A DNA stretch of 64,000 bases from RYN-230 sp963793825 (lineage in GTDB: Bacteria > Actinomycetota > Actinomycetes > Streptosporangiales > Streptosporangiaceae), in assembly GCA_963793825.1 (NCBI GenBank), contig CAWCBE010000009.1:124001-188000 (forward strand). Direction: 5' to 3'. Made by a program: the position numbers and the translations under genes. The first letter of the stretch is position 1. Each line of letters begins with the position of its first letter. Positions 1-9,211 of the stretch are shown piece by piece. The notes under the pieces are model-generated. The model was not told the origin of the DNA. It did no database searches and worked only from the letters and a program-made list of their open reading frames with translations.

Positions 1-1
1 C

Positions 2-187
2 GCGGCCGTCGCGAAGCTGGCCGGCAACCCCAGGGCGGTCCGCGCCGCGGCGACCGCGTGTGCGACCAATCCGCTGCCGGTCGTCGTCCCGTGCCACCGC
101 GTCATCTACTCCGATGGCCGGATCGGCCGCTACCTCGGCGGTCCTGAGGCCAAGCGCGCCCTGCTCACCCTGGAGGCAGCAGCATGA
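2..187 (+). CDS. Methylated-DNA--protein-cysteine methyltransferase, C-terminal part
   Basis: Only the last 61 residues are inside the window. They carry the hallmark PCHRV motif (codons at about 95-109), whose cysteine accepts the alkyl group from O6-alkylguanine in DNA, followed by the usual G-x-L/I-G-x-Y-x-G-G end of the Ogt/Ada C-terminal domain. The stop overlaps the next start in an ATGA arrangement, so the two genes are translationally coupled. Whether the missing N-terminus makes this a stand-alone Ogt or an Ada fusion cannot be told here. A 2OG-Fe(II) oxygenase directly downstream suits a DNA-alkylation repair operon. Confidence 0.9.
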   Translation, partial: AAVAKLAGNPRAVRAAATACATNPLPVVVPCHRVIYSDGRIGRYLGGPEAKRALLTLEAAA

Positions 188-936
188 GCCGCAGCCATAC
201 CGCGGAGGCGCCCGGCGCCGCTCCCGCCGCGACATGGCGGGACCGCGTCGAGGCCGCCGACTGGGACGCCGCCCGCGCCGACCTGGAACGCTACGGCTGC
301 GGCCTGATCGGGCAGCTGCTGACTCCGGAGGAAGGAGGCGGGATCGCCGCGCTCTACGATGACGACTCCCGCTTCAGGTCGACGGTGGACATGGCCCGGT
401 ACCGCTTCGGTGCGGGCGAGTACCGTTACTTCACGCCGCCGTTCCCGGCTGCCGTCGCCGGGCTGAGGCAGGCGCTGTACCCGAAGCTCCTGCCGATCGC
501 GCGCACCTGGTGGACCAGGCTCGGCCGGGACGCCCCGTGGCCGGACAGCCTTCAGCAGTGGCTGGGGATGTGCCACGCCGCAGGCCAGGCCAGGCCCACG
601 CCGATCCTGCTCAAGTACGGCGAAGGTGGCTGGAACGCCCTGCACCGTGACCTGTATGGCGAGCTGGTGTTCCCGCTGCAGGTCGTCATCAACCTGAGCC
701 ATCCCGGCGTGGACCACACGGGTGGCGAGTTCCTGCTCTACGAGCAGCGGCCGCGGGCCCAGTCCCGGGCCACGGCGACCCTCATCCCGCAGGGTCACGG
801 CCTCGTGTTCACCACCCGCGACCGCCCAGTCCGATCCAGGCACGGCTGGTCAGCCGCGGCTGTCCGGCACGGCGTGTCCGTGGTCCGCTCCGGGCACCGG
901 TTCACCCTCGGCCTGGTCTTCCACGACGCCGCCTGA
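184..936 (+). CDS. 2OG-Fe(II) oxygenase family protein
   Basis: A 250-residue protein with the double-stranded beta-helix signature of 2-oxoglutarate/Fe(II) dioxygenases: an H-R-D (HxD) iron pair at about residues 154-156, a distal histidine in RHGVS near residue 228, and the 2OG-binding arginine in GHRFTLG about ten residues later. It starts at an ATG overlapping the stop of the alkyltransferase gene, so the two are probably co-transcribed. Family knowledge: such oxygenases hydroxylate small molecules or proteins or demethylate DNA bases. The neighbour suggests a link to alkylation damage, but the sequence is not recognisably AlkB, so the substrate is unknown. Confidence 0.85.
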   Translation: MSRSHTAEAPGAAPAATWRDRVEAADWDAARADLERYGCGLIGQLLTPEEGGGIAALYDDDSRFRSTVDMARYRFGAGEYRYFTPPFPAAVAGLRQALYPKLLPIARTWWTRLGRDAPWPDSLQQWLGMCHAAGQARPTPILLKYGEGGWNALHRDLYGELVFPLQVVINLSHPGVDHTGGEFLLYEQRPRAQSRATATLIPQGHGLVFTTRDRPVRSRHGWSAAAVRHGVSVVRSGHRFTLGLVFHDAA

Positions 937-956
937 GGCCGGCCGCGGCCGGATGC

Positions 957-3878
957 CTAGTGGCGGGTCCGGCGGGCCGTGCCCGCGGCTGCCCCGGGCA
1001 TGGCGGGCAGGCGGGCGGCCAGCAGCTGGGCCAGGTGCTGGCCGCGCACCCCGGCCAGCTGGTCGGCCTGAGTGCGGCAGGAGAACCCGTCCGCCAGGCA
1101 GACCGCCCCGGGCGGCGCCGCGCGCAGCGCGGGGAGCAGCGCATTCTCGGCCACCGCGACCGACACCTCGTAGTGCCCGCGTTCCATGCCGAAGTTGCCG
1201 GCCAGCCCGCAGCAGCCCGCCAGCATGGTGACTGACGCCCCGGCCCGGTGCAGCAGGGCCTGGTCGGCCGCGTAGCCCATGACCGAGTGGTGGTGGCAGT
1301 GCGGCTGGGCGACGATCTCGGTCCCGGCCAGGCTGGGCGGTGCCCAGCCGGGCTCCGGGCCGAGGGGCGGCGCGGCGGTCAGCAGCTCGGCCAGCGTGTG
1401 CACGCCCTCGGCCACGGCGACGGCCCGGGGGTCGCCGGGCAGCAGGTCGGCCAGGTCGGAGCGGAGCACCGCGGTGCAGGATGGCTCCAGCCCGACGATC
1501 GGCAGGCCGGCCTGCGCGTAGGGGGCGAGCACGCCGAGCAGCCCGCGCAGCCGCCGCCGTGCCCCGTCCAGCTGCCCGGTGCTGATCCAGGTCAGCCCGC
1601 AGCACGCGGACCGTTCGGGGATGATCACCTGGTACCCGGCATCCCGCAGCACCGCCACCGCCGCCTGCGGCACCTCCGGGTCGAAGGCGTCGCTGAACGA
1701 GTCGGCCCACAGCACCACGGGCCGCCCGGGATGTCCCGGATCCCGGCCCGCCCGCACGGCCCCGCCGGTCGCCACCCCGCCCGTCGCCACCGCCTCGCGG
1801 CCCGGCCAGCGGCGGAACGGCACCGGGGCGAACGCCGGGATACTCCGGCGGGGGTCCATCCCCCCGGCGGCCAGCACCGCCGCCGCGACCGGGCGGATCC
1901 CGAGCACCGCGTTGACCAGCCCGGGCGCCACACCGGCCCAGCGCGCCCACCGCGGCAGCTGCCCCAGCGCATAGTGCGCGGGCGGCCGCAGCCGCCGCCG
2001 GTAAGCCCGGTGGGCGACCTCCGACTTGTACCGGGCCATGTCCACCCCGGCCGGGCAGTCCGCCGAGCAGGCCTTGCAGGACAGGCACAGGTCCAGCGCC
2101 TCGTGCACCTCCGAGGCTCGCCAGCCGCCAGTCACCAGGGTGCCGTTGGCCATTTCCTGCAGCACCCGGGCCCGCCCCCGGGTGGAGTCCTTCTCGTCCC
2201 GGGTGGCCAGGTAGGACGGGCACATGAAACCGCCGGACGCCGACGAGTCGGCCCGGCACTTGCCGACCCCCACGCAGCGGTGCACCGCCGTGGTGAAGTC
2301 GCCGCCGTCCTCGCCGAACGCGAACCCGCCCGCCCGCGGCAGCGGCACGGCCCGGGGCCTCCGCAGGTCGGCGTCGAGCGGCCGGGGCCGGACCAGCACG
2401 CCCGGGTTGAGCTGGTCCTGCGGGTCGAGCAACTGCTTGAAATTTCCCAACGCCCCGAGCGCCGCCGGTGAATACATCACCGGCAGGAGTTCGCTGCGGG
2501 CCCGCCCGTCACCATGTTCCCCGGACAGCGACCCGCCGTGCGCGGTGACCAGGTGCGCCGCGTCGGTGAGGAACCGGCGCATCAGCGCGGCACCACCCTG
2601 GGCGGCCAGCGGGAAATCGATCCGGACGTGCACGCAGCCGTCGCCGAAGTGCCCGTACAGCAGGCCGTCCAGCCGGTAGGAGCTCAACAGCGCGCGGAAC
2701 TCACGCAGATAGGCGCCGAGCCGTTCCGGCGGCACGGCGGCGTCCTCCCAGCCCGGCCAGGCCTGCTGGTTGTCCGGGGTCCGCCCGGCCAGCCCGGCGC
2801 CGTCCTCCCGGATCCCCCAGACCGCAGACGCCTGCGGGCCGGCCGGGATGACCGTCGCGGCGAGAGCGCCGGCGTCGGCCACCATGGCCTGCGCCCGGGC
2901 CAGCGCCTCGTCCGGGGAGGCGGCGCCCATCTCGATCATCAGCCAGGCGTCCCCGGATGGCAGGTCCGGCACCCGGGCGGCGCCCTTGCGGCGGCGCACC
3001 ACGTCCACCATCCGGGCGTCCAGGCCCTCAACGGCCAGCGGCCGGTGCGCCAGGATCGCGGGCACCGCGTCGGCCGCCTGCGGCACGTCCGGGTAGCCCA
3101 GCACGGCGAGCGCGTGGGCCGGGGCGATGGGCACCAGGCGGACCGTGGCGCCCAGGATGGTGACCACCGTGCCCTCGGTACCGGCCAGCGCCTTGGCCAG
3201 GTCGGCGCCGTTCTCGGGCAGCAGGTGCTCCAGCGAGTAACCGGACACCTGGCGGCGCAGCCGCCCGAACTCCTTGCGCAGCAGGGCCAGGTTCGCGCCG
3301 ACCAGGGCATCCAGGCCAGGCACCGGGTCGAGGCCGCGGCCCGCGGTGAACCGGCGCCCGGTACCGTCCAGCACGTCCAGCTCGATCACGTTGTCGGCGG
3401 TACGACCGTAGGCCAGGGCGTGCGCGCCGCAGGCGTTGTTGCCGATCATGCCGCCGAGCGTGGCCCGGGACCAGGTGGACGGGTCGGGGCCGAACCTCAG
3501 CCCGTGCGGCCGGGCCGCGGTCTGCAGGCCGCCCAGGATCACCCCCGGCTGCACCCGGGCGATCCGCGCCTGCGGATCGATCTCCAGCACCTGGCCCAGG
3601 TGCCGCGAGGTGTCCAGCACGATCCCGGTCCCGACCGCGTTACCGGCGATCGAGGTGCCCGCCCCCCGGGTGGTCAGCGGGGTCCCGGTCTCCCGGGCCA
3701 CCCGGGCCGCGGCCACCATGTCGTCCGCGTCCCGCGGAAACACCACGACCTGCGGGACCACCCGGTAATTCGAGGCGTCGCTGGAGTACTCGGCACGGCG
3801 GCGGGGGGAATCGTCCACCCAGCCCCGCACCACCGCGCGCAGCGCCCGGGCGATGTCGGCCTGATCCACGCCTGCCAT
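957..3878 (-). CDS. FAD-linked oxidase / Fe-S oxidoreductase fusion (D-2-hydroxyacid dehydrogenase, YdiJ/GlcD-GlpC type)
   Basis: About 973 residues. The N-terminal half is a PCMH-type FAD domain (TTRGAGTSIAGNAVG, then GGMIGNNACG) plus the FAD-oxidase C-terminal domain ending in GEHGDGRARSE. The second half has two iron-sulfur cysteine clusters (VGVGKCR...C and CLSCKACSADCPAG) and two CCG motifs (CCGLTW, CCGLAGNFG) typical of GlpC/heterodisulfide-reductase-like domains. Family members oxidise D-lactate, D-2-hydroxyglutarate or glycolate and pass electrons to the respiratory chain at the membrane. The start is placed at the ATG at 3878 because the aligned domain begins there; an upstream GTG at 3977 in the same frame would add 33 low-complexity residues. 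It stands alone, facing a plus-strand gene. The substrate cannot be read from sequence. Confidence 0.9.
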   Translation of the reverse strand: MAGVDQADIARALRAVVRGWVDDSPRRRAEYSSDASNYRVVPQVVVFPRDADDMVAAARVARETGTPLTTRGAGTSIAGNAVGTGIVLDTSRHLGQVLEIDPQARIARVQPGVILGGLQTAARPHGLRFGPDPSTWSRATLGGMIGNNACGAHALAYGRTADNVIELDVLDGTGRRFTAGRGLDPVPGLDALVGANLALLRKEFGRLRRQVSGYSLEHLLPENGADLAKALAGTEGTVVTILGATVRLVPIAPAHALAVLGYPDVPQAADAVPAILAHRPLAVEGLDARMVDVVRRRKGAARVPDLPSGDAWLMIEMGAASPDEALARAQAMVADAGALAATVIPAGPQASAVWGIREDGAGLAGRTPDNQQAWPGWEDAAVPPERLGAYLREFRALLSSYRLDGLLYGHFGDGCVHVRIDFPLAAQGGAALMRRFLTDAAHLVTAHGGSLSGEHGDGRARSELLPVMYSPAALGALGNFKQLLDPQDQLNPGVLVRPRPLDADLRRPRAVPLPRAGGFAFGEDGGDFTTAVHRCVGVGKCRADSSASGGFMCPSYLATRDEKDSTRGRARVLQEMANGTLVTGGWRASEVHEALDLCLSCKACSADCPAGVDMARYKSEVAHRAYRRRLRPPAHYALGQLPRWARWAGVAPGLVNAVLGIRPVAAAVLAAGGMDPRRSIPAFAPVPFRRWPGREAVATGGVATGGAVRAGRDPGHPGRPVVLWADSFSDAFDPEVPQAAVAVLRDAGYQVIIPERSACCGLTWISTGQLDGARRRLRGLLGVLAPYAQAGLPIVGLEPSCTAVLRSDLADLLPGDPRAVAVAEGVHTLAELLTAAPPLGPEPGWAPPSLAGTEIVAQPHCHHHSVMGYAADQALLHRAGASVTMLAGCCGLAGNFGMERGHYEVSVAVAENALLPALRAAPPGAVCLADGFSCRTQADQLAGVRGQHLAQLLAARLPAMPGAAAGTARRTRH

Positions 3879-4066
3879 CCTGCCGTGACACCCGCACTGC
3901 CGGCGCGCCACCCCGGCCGGACCAGGCCACCAGCCGTGATGATGGGCACGCGGGCCAGCCCACCGCCCGGCCGTCACCGCGCTGCCGGGGTACCAGCGGT
4001 AACCTTCCGGCCATTATTAGCTACGCTCAGTAGCAGAGCCGGAGAATGCCGCTGCGGGGGGTCGCG

Positions 4067-5572
4067 ATGCTGGAGCGGATCAGGAACTGGGTCGTCCTGA
4101 TGTTCGAGAATCGCTCGTTCGATTCCCTGCTCGGTCACCTGCCCCATATCGCGATGCAGGACAGCATCCGGGATCGCGAGGTCGTGCTGCGCTACCCCGG
4201 GGGAGGGGTGCCAGTCCATCCGGCCGGCCGGTTCTGCGACCCGGACCCGGACCCGGGTGAGGGCTACGGCAACGTCAACGTGCAACTGTGGGGTGAATAC
4301 CGCCCAGCCTCGAATGCCGGGAAGTCCCCTTATCCGCTTTTTCCCGATCCTATGGGGCCACCATTCAACGTCCCCCCGGCGGCCGGCCTGCCCACCATGG
4401 ACGGGTTTGCCGTGGATTACTACGCGAGCTTCTGCTGAGAGAAGGGCCGGGCGCCCACCGACGCGGAAATGCAGGCGATCGGCGGCGTATTCACCCCGGA
4501 CACCGCCCCGGTGATCAACCGGCTGGCGGAAGAATTCGCGGTGTTCACCAGATGGTTCTGCGAGGTGCCGAGCTGCACCTTCCCGAACCGGTCCTTCTAC
4601 CACGGCGGGACCAGCCTCGGGAAAATCGACAACGAGAGCGTTGTCTCCTACGCCTGGGACCAGGAGATGCCGAACCTCTTCGACCTGCTCACCGCCAAGG
4701 GAATCGACTGGCGGGCCTACTACGACACCAGCCAGATCGTGCCGGACTGCGCGATCAACCTGGCCGGCCTGCGGCATGTCGGCATGTGGCGGAGCCATTC
4801 CGCCCCGCGGCCCCAGTTCTTCACGGACGCGGCGGCCGGGCGGCTGCCAGCCTACTCCTGGGTCGAGCCGAACATGTTCTTCCCGCCCCTGGATGACTAT
4901 CATCCGCCGACCGACATCCGGGCCGGGGAGCAGTTCCTGGCCCGGGTGTTCGAGGCGGTCCGCGACTCACCGCAGTGGCCGCAGACCGCGCTGATCGTGC
5001 TGTTCGACGAGCACGGCGGCTGTTACGACCAGGTGCCGCCGCCGGCCGCGCCGGCACCTGACGATCACCGCGGTGAGCAGGGCTTCGGCTTCGACCGGTT
5101 CGGCCTGCGGGTGCCGGCCCTGGTGATCTCGCCCTACACCGAGCGTGGCACGGTCATCGACCATGACTTCCACACCTGCGCGGTGCTGCGCACGCTGCGC
5201 GAGCGGTTCGACCTGGGACCGGCCCTGACCCGGCGGGACGCCGCCGCGCCGCTACTGCTGCCCGCTTTCAACCGGTCCGCGCCCCGTGCCGACCGCACCG
5301 ACCTGACCGTCCCCGCCTACCATTATCAGCCGCCGACCAGGCCGCAGCGCGCAGCGGCGCGGGGCGACACCCCAGACGCCTGGCTCCTGGCCGGCAAGTG
5401 GGCCAGAGCGGGCACCGGCGAGCTGTCCCAGCTGGCCCAGTGGACACTGCGGAACGCGGCCCGCCTGTTCGGTGACGACCCGGGCCAGGTGCCGGACGCC
5501 CCGGCCGCCGCCCGGCAATGGCTGGCACAACGGCTGCCCGCCGCCTGGGGCCAGTCCGTCCCCCGCCAGTAA
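4067..5572 (+). pseudogene. Phospholipase C-type phosphoesterase with an in-frame TGA
   Basis: Both parts lie in one frame and together make a normal-looking member of the phosphoesterase/non-haemolytic phospholipase C family: the N-terminal metal-site motif ENRSFD, the central CEVPSCTFPNRSF block, and DEHGGCYDQVPPP near the end. The frame is broken by a single TGA at 4436-4438, between ...YYASFC and EKGRAPTDAEM, in a variable linker. A TGG-to-TGA or CGA-to-TGA change, or a base-call error, is simplest; readthrough or selenocysteine is possible but I see no convincing selenocysteine hairpin. The start at 4067 has a G-run ribosome site 5 bases upstream; the ATG at 4046 is too close to its GGAG. 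No signal peptide is visible, so a cytoplasmic location is likely. Confidence 0.8.
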
Positions 5573-5660
5573 GCACGCACGTCCCCGGGGCCGGCCGCAC
5601 CGGCGGCTCCCCGCGGCGGCCCGCGCCGGGGAGCCTTCCGGCCCGGTGCCGCGGGCCGGG

Positions 5661-5831
5661 TCAGCGGCGGACCCGCCAGCCGGTGCCGACGCCGGATAGG
5701 TGCAGGGCGAGGCAGACCAGGCCGAGCAGCATCAGGCTGGTCGGCGAGAAGATGGCGTTACTCACCGACACCGACGCGGCGTTGATGATGAAGGCAATGG
5801 CGAACAGCACGGCGGCGACGAAACCCAGCAT
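5661..5831 (-). CDS. Small membrane protein, 56 residues
   Basis: A short gene divergent from the next plus-strand gene. It encodes 56 residues with two hydrophobic stretches (about residues 2-20 and 30-47, the second containing SLMLLGLVCLALHL) and an Arg-rich C-terminal end (GTGWRVRR). A GAAAGGAT ribosome site lies just before the ATG. It looks like one of the small actinobacterial membrane proteins of unknown role. The call rests on hydrophobicity, start signal and frame only. Confidence 0.65.
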   Translation of the reverse strand: MLGFVAAVLFAIAFIINAASVSVSNAIFSPTSLMLLGLVCLALHLSGVGTGWRVRR

Positions 5832-6001
5832 GGGATCATCCTTTCGGGGTTTGCGGCTGAATAATGTTCCGGAGTGACGGAGCGGTCGCTAGGCGTCCCT
5901 TTCGGCTCCTTCTTCCGAAACGGCCAGCAGGTACCCTTGACCGCCGGGTTAAACCGGGCTCGCGCACGCATTGCCAGGCCGTCGGGGGGAAGGTAGCGGG
6001 C

Positions 6002-6757
6002 GTGACCCCAGACCCTCGCCCAGGGCCGGCCTGGCGCTCCCCCGGCGTCGCGCTCGCCGCCGTGCTCGCCGTGCTGCTGGCGGGCTCGCTCGCCACGATG
6101 ATCGCCACCATCCGGCGGCCGGCGCAGCCCGGGGGGATCTCCGTCGCGGCCGACTCGGTGCGCAGCATCACGCTGCAGGCACCGCCCGGCCGGCTGACGA
6201 TCACTGGCCAGCCGGCCAGCCACCTGACCGCGCCGGGCCGGGTCACGGTCACCGGGACCCTGCACTGGTCCGGGCCGACCGCCGCGATCGCGTCCGCCCA
6301 CCAGTCCGGCCACCTGCTCCGGCTGGCCTACCGCTGCGCGGCAGGCAGCCCGTGCTCGGGCAACCTGCGGCTCACCGTGCCGGAGAGTACCGCCATCGTC
6401 CTCGATCAGCCATCCGGCCAGGTGACCCTGACCACGCTGGCCGGGCCGCTGCGGATCACCGCCCGCAGCGTGGACATCACCGCGGCCCGGCTGCGCTGCC
6501 CGGACCTGGCCGCCACCATCACGTCGGGGCACCTGAGCGCCACCTTTGCCGCGCCACCCCGCAGGCTTGCCGTCAGGCTGCGATCGGCGCAGGCCACCGT
6601 GTGGCTGCCCGGACGCACCGCCTACCGGCTCACCCAGGACGTCACCGCCGGGTACCTGAGGGCCGCGATCCCGCAGGACAGCCGCGCGGCCCCGATGGTC
6701 AGCGCGCGGATCGAGTCCGGCGAACTGAACCTGCTCCCGGCGGGCTCCTCCGGTTAA
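6002..6757 (+). CDS. Membrane-anchored DUF4097-like beta-helix protein
   Basis: 251 residues: an N-terminal membrane segment (GVALAAVLAVLLAGSLATMIATI, about residues 13-36) followed by a repetitive, Thr/Ser-rich extracytoplasmic domain with short strands such as SVDITAARL, GHLSATF and SGELNLL. This resembles DUF4097/putative adhesin beta-helix proteins, in which each turn carries an I-T/V-x-x-G-x-L pattern. The start is a GTG at 6002 behind a strong GGGGGGAAGG site; a longer frame upstream is poorly coded. The stop overlaps the stop region of the convergent SDR gene by 4 bases. Function unknown; a surface or envelope role is inferred from topology only. Confidence 0.6.
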   Translation: MTPDPRPGPAWRSPGVALAAVLAVLLAGSLATMIATIRRPAQPGGISVAADSVRSITLQAPPGRLTITGQPASHLTAPGRVTVTGTLHWSGPTAAIASAHQSGHLLRLAYRCAAGSPCSGNLRLTVPESTAIVLDQPSGQVTLTTLAGPLRITARSVDITAARLRCPDLAATITSGHLSATFAAPPRRLAVRLRSAQATVWLPGRTAYRLTQDVTAGYLRAAIPQDSRAAPMVSARIESGELNLLPAGSSG

Positions 6758-7551
6758 CCGCGGTGGGCCAGCCAGCCGGCGAACTCGGTGGCCACGATCC
6801 GCTCGCCGTGCACGCCGCGGGCCTGCGGGGAGGCCAGCCACACGATCGGCGGCCCCATCACGGCCGGGTCGATCGGGGTGAACCGCGCGGGCCGGTCGGC
6901 CGGGTCCTCCGGGAGCATGCCGGTCGCGGTGGCGCCGCCGGGCAACAGGATGTTCGCGGTGACCGGGGTGCCCGCGAGGTCCTCGGCCATGATCCGGGCC
7001 AGCGCCTCGGCCCCGGCCCGGGACGGGCCGTACGGGACGAACCCGCGCCGGTTCATCGTCGAATGATTCATTGAGATCGTCACCACCCGGCCCGAGCCGG
7101 CCGTGAGCATCCGCGGGATGACCTCCCGAGCCATCAGGAAGTAGCCGGTCAGGTTGACGTCGACGACGGCGCGGAACCCCTCGGGGGGGACCCGCCAGAA
7201 CGGCATCGGCTCGACCATGAACCGGGGGTTGACCGTGCGCATGCCCAGGCCGGCGTTGTTGACCAGCAGGTCGATGCCGCCCAGCCGGGACCATGCCTCC
7301 CCGGCCGCGCGGGCCACTGACTGCTCATCGCGGGCGTCGGTGGCCACCCCGGACACTCCCGGCCAGCGCGCCGCCGCGGCCGCGGCCCGCTCCGCGGACC
7401 GGCTGGTGAGCACCACAGCGGCGCCCGCCTGCGCCAGCGCCCCGGCCATGGCCAGGCCCAGGCCGCCGGTCCCCCCGGTCACCAGCGCGCGGACCCCGTC
7501 CAGCCTCAGGGGGCCGTCCGCCGGGGGCGGCCCCATTGCGTCTGCGCTCAC
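6754..7551 (-). CDS. Short-chain dehydrogenase/reductase (SDR)
   Basis: 265 residues with a classical SDR cofactor site (TGGTGGLGLA, near residue 23) and the NNAGLG motif. The catalytic Tyr is in YGPSR: the fourth residue after Tyr is Arg where classical SDRs have Lys, so either the enzyme tolerates the swap or it is catalytically altered. The GTG at 7551 is preferred because AGGGTGG lies 5 bases upstream; the ATG at 7536 is an alternative. It reads away from the cysE-cysK operon and converges on the DUF4097-like gene. Substrate unknown. Confidence 0.85.
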   Translation of the reverse strand: MSADAMGPPPADGPLRLDGVRALVTGGTGGLGLAMAGALAQAGAAVVLTSRSAERAAAAAARWPGVSGVATDARDEQSVARAAGEAWSRLGGIDLLVNNAGLGMRTVNPRFMVEPMPFWRVPPEGFRAVVDVNLTGYFLMAREVIPRMLTAGSGRVVTISMNHSTMNRRGFVPYGPSRAGAEALARIMAEDLAGTPVTANILLPGGATATGMLPEDPADRPARFTPIDPAVMGPPIVWLASPQARGVHGERIVATEFAGWLAHRG

Positions 7552-7580
7552 CGGGACCACCCTAGCCAGGCGGGGGACGT

Positions 7581-8276
7581 TCAGATGGAGAAGTCCTGTT
7601 CGTACCAGACCTCGGCGGCGGAAGCCGGCTGGTGCGGGTGCGGCGCGGTGCCGTCCAGCCGGCATTCCAGATCCGCGATCTTGTCGTGCAGGGCGCGCAG
7701 GCTGACGCCGACCAGGTCGGGCAGCAGGGTGTGGTCCAGGTCGGGCGGGGCGGTGGCGGCCCGGGTGCGGTGCACCACCTGGCCGGGGACGCCGACCACG
7801 ACCGAGTCCGGCGGGACCGGCTTGACCACGACGGCGTTGGCGCCGATCCGGCTGCCCGTGCCGATGGTGATCGGGCCGAGGATTTTCGCGCCGGCGCCGA
7901 TGGTCACCCGGTCACCGACTGTGGGGTGACGCTTGCCGTGCTCCAGGCTGGTGCCGCCCAGGGTGACCCCATGGTAGATCGTCACGTCCGTGCCCACCTC
8001 GGCGGTCTCGCCGATGACCACCCCGGTGGCGTGGTCGATGAACAGGCCGGGGCCGAGCACGGCGGCCGGGTGGATGTCCACGCCGGTCAGCATCCGGGTC
8101 AGCGCCGAGCCCATCCGGGCGGCCAGGGTCCGGCCGTGGCGCCACAGCCAGTGGCTCAGCCGGTGGCCCCACAAGGCATGCACGCCCGGGTAGCACAGCA
8201 TGACTTCGAGGGTGCTGCGGGCGGCCGGGTCACGGTCCCGGGCCGCCCGCAGGTCCCCGCGCAGGGTGGCCAGCAC
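7581..8276 (-). CDS. cysE: Serine O-acetyltransferase
   Basis: 231 residues. It makes O-acetylserine from serine and acetyl-CoA, the first step of cysteine synthesis. The C-terminal half shows left-handed beta-helix hexapeptide repeats (GVVIGETAEVG, VTIGAGAKILGPITIG, IGANAVVVK) with the conserved HGVTLGGT, and the N-terminal part is the short helical domain usual in actinobacteria. The protein ends ...EQDFSI; a C-terminal isoleucine is what inserts into the CysK active site in the cysteine synthase complex. The GTG start at 8276 lies two bases after the cysK stop, so the pair is one operon. Confidence 0.92.
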   Translation of the reverse strand: MLATLRGDLRAARDRDPAARSTLEVMLCYPGVHALWGHRLSHWLWRHGRTLAARMGSALTRMLTGVDIHPAAVLGPGLFIDHATGVVIGETAEVGTDVTIYHGVTLGGTSLEHGKRHPTVGDRVTIGAGAKILGPITIGTGSRIGANAVVVKPVPPDSVVVGVPGQVVHRTRAATAPPDLDHTLLPDLVGVSLRALHDKIADLECRLDGTAPHPHQPASAAEVWYEQDFSI

Positions 8277-8278
8277 CG

Positions 8279-9211
8279 TCAGCCGGCCAGCCCGGCAAAC
8301 AGCGGCGTGCTCAGGTAGCGCTCGCCGAAGTCCGGCACGACCACGACGATGAGCTTCCCGGCGTTCTCCGGCCGGTGCGCCACCTGGACCGCGGCCCACA
8401 CCGCCGCACCGGAGGAGATCCCGGCCAGGATCCCTTCCTCGGCGGCCAGCCGCCGGGCCATCTCCATCGACTCCTCGTTGCCGGCCTGGATGATCTCATC
8501 CACCAGGCCCAGCTCCAGCACCGCCGGGACGAAGCCCGCGCCGATGCCCTGGATCGGGTGTGGCCCCTTCGGGCCGCCGGACAGTACCGGCGAGGCGGCC
8601 GGCTCGACCGCCACCAGCCGTACCCCGGGCTTGCGCTCCTTGAGCACCCCGCCGACGCCGGTGATCGTGCCGCCGGTGCCCACCCCGGCCACGAAGATGT
8701 CCACGCCGCCGTCGGTGTCGGCCCAGATCTCCTCGGCGGTGGTGGCCCGGTGGATGGCCGGGTTGGCCGGGTTCTCGAACTGCTGCGGCACGAAATACCG
8801 GCTGTCGGCCTTGGCCAGCTCCTCCGCCTTCGCGATCGCCCCCGGCATCCCGTCCGGGCCGGGCGTCAGGACCAGCTCCGCGCCCAGGGCCCGGAGCAGC
8901 TGGCGGCGTTCCATGCTCATCGTCTCCGGCATCGTCAGCATGCAGCGGTAGCCCCGCGCCGCGCACACCATGGCCAGCGCGATCCCGGTGTTCCCGCTGG
9001 TCGGCTCAAGGACGATCGTGTCCGGGCCCAGCAGGCCGTCGCGCTCGGCCGCGTCGATCATGGCCACGCCGATCCGGTCCTTCACGCTGCCCGCCGGATT
9101 GAACGACTCCAGCTTCGCCACGACCTGGGCGGCCGCCCTGTCGGCCACCCGCCGCAGCCGCACCAGCGGCGTGCCGCCGATCAGCTCCGTGATGTCATCC
9201 GCAATGCGCAT
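8279..9211 (-). CDS. cysK: Cysteine synthase A (O-acetylserine sulfhydrylase)
   Basis: 310 residues, the usual length. A PLP enzyme that replaces the acetyl group of O-acetylserine with sulfide to give cysteine. The PLP lysine is K44 in NPAGSVKDRIG, the substrate loop TSGNTG follows, and the PLP-phosphate glycine loop appears as GVGTGGTITG. The ATG at 9211 has a GGGAAAGGTGA site upstream and fits the family N-terminus (ITELIGGTPLV). First gene of the cysK-cysE operon, divergent from a multicopper oxidase. Confidence 0.95.
   Translation of the reverse strand: MRIADDITELIGGTPLVRLRRVADRAAAQVVAKLESFNPAGSVKDRIGVAMIDAAERDGLLGPDTIVLEPTSGNTGIALAMVCAARGYRCMLTMPETMSMERRQLLRALGAELVLTPGPDGMPGAIAKAEELAKADSRYFVPQQFENPANPAIHRATTAEEIWADTDGGVDIFVAGVGTGGTITGVGGVLKERKPGVRLVAVEPAASPVLSGGPKGPHPIQGIGAGFVPAVLELGLVDEIIQAGNEESMEMARRLAAEEGILAGISSGAAVWAAVQVAHRPENAGKLIVVVVPDFGERYLSTPLFAGLAG

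Noticed and set aside
2770..4100. Long plus-strand open frames over the FAD/Fe-S dehydrogenase gene
   Set aside because: They are Arg/Pro/Gly-rich antisense frames caused by high GC; the minus strand carries clear cofactor motifs.
4436..4500. Selenocysteine insertion at the in-frame TGA
   Set aside because: The short GGGC/GCCC pairing downstream does not resemble a bacterial SECIS element; kept only as a remote option.
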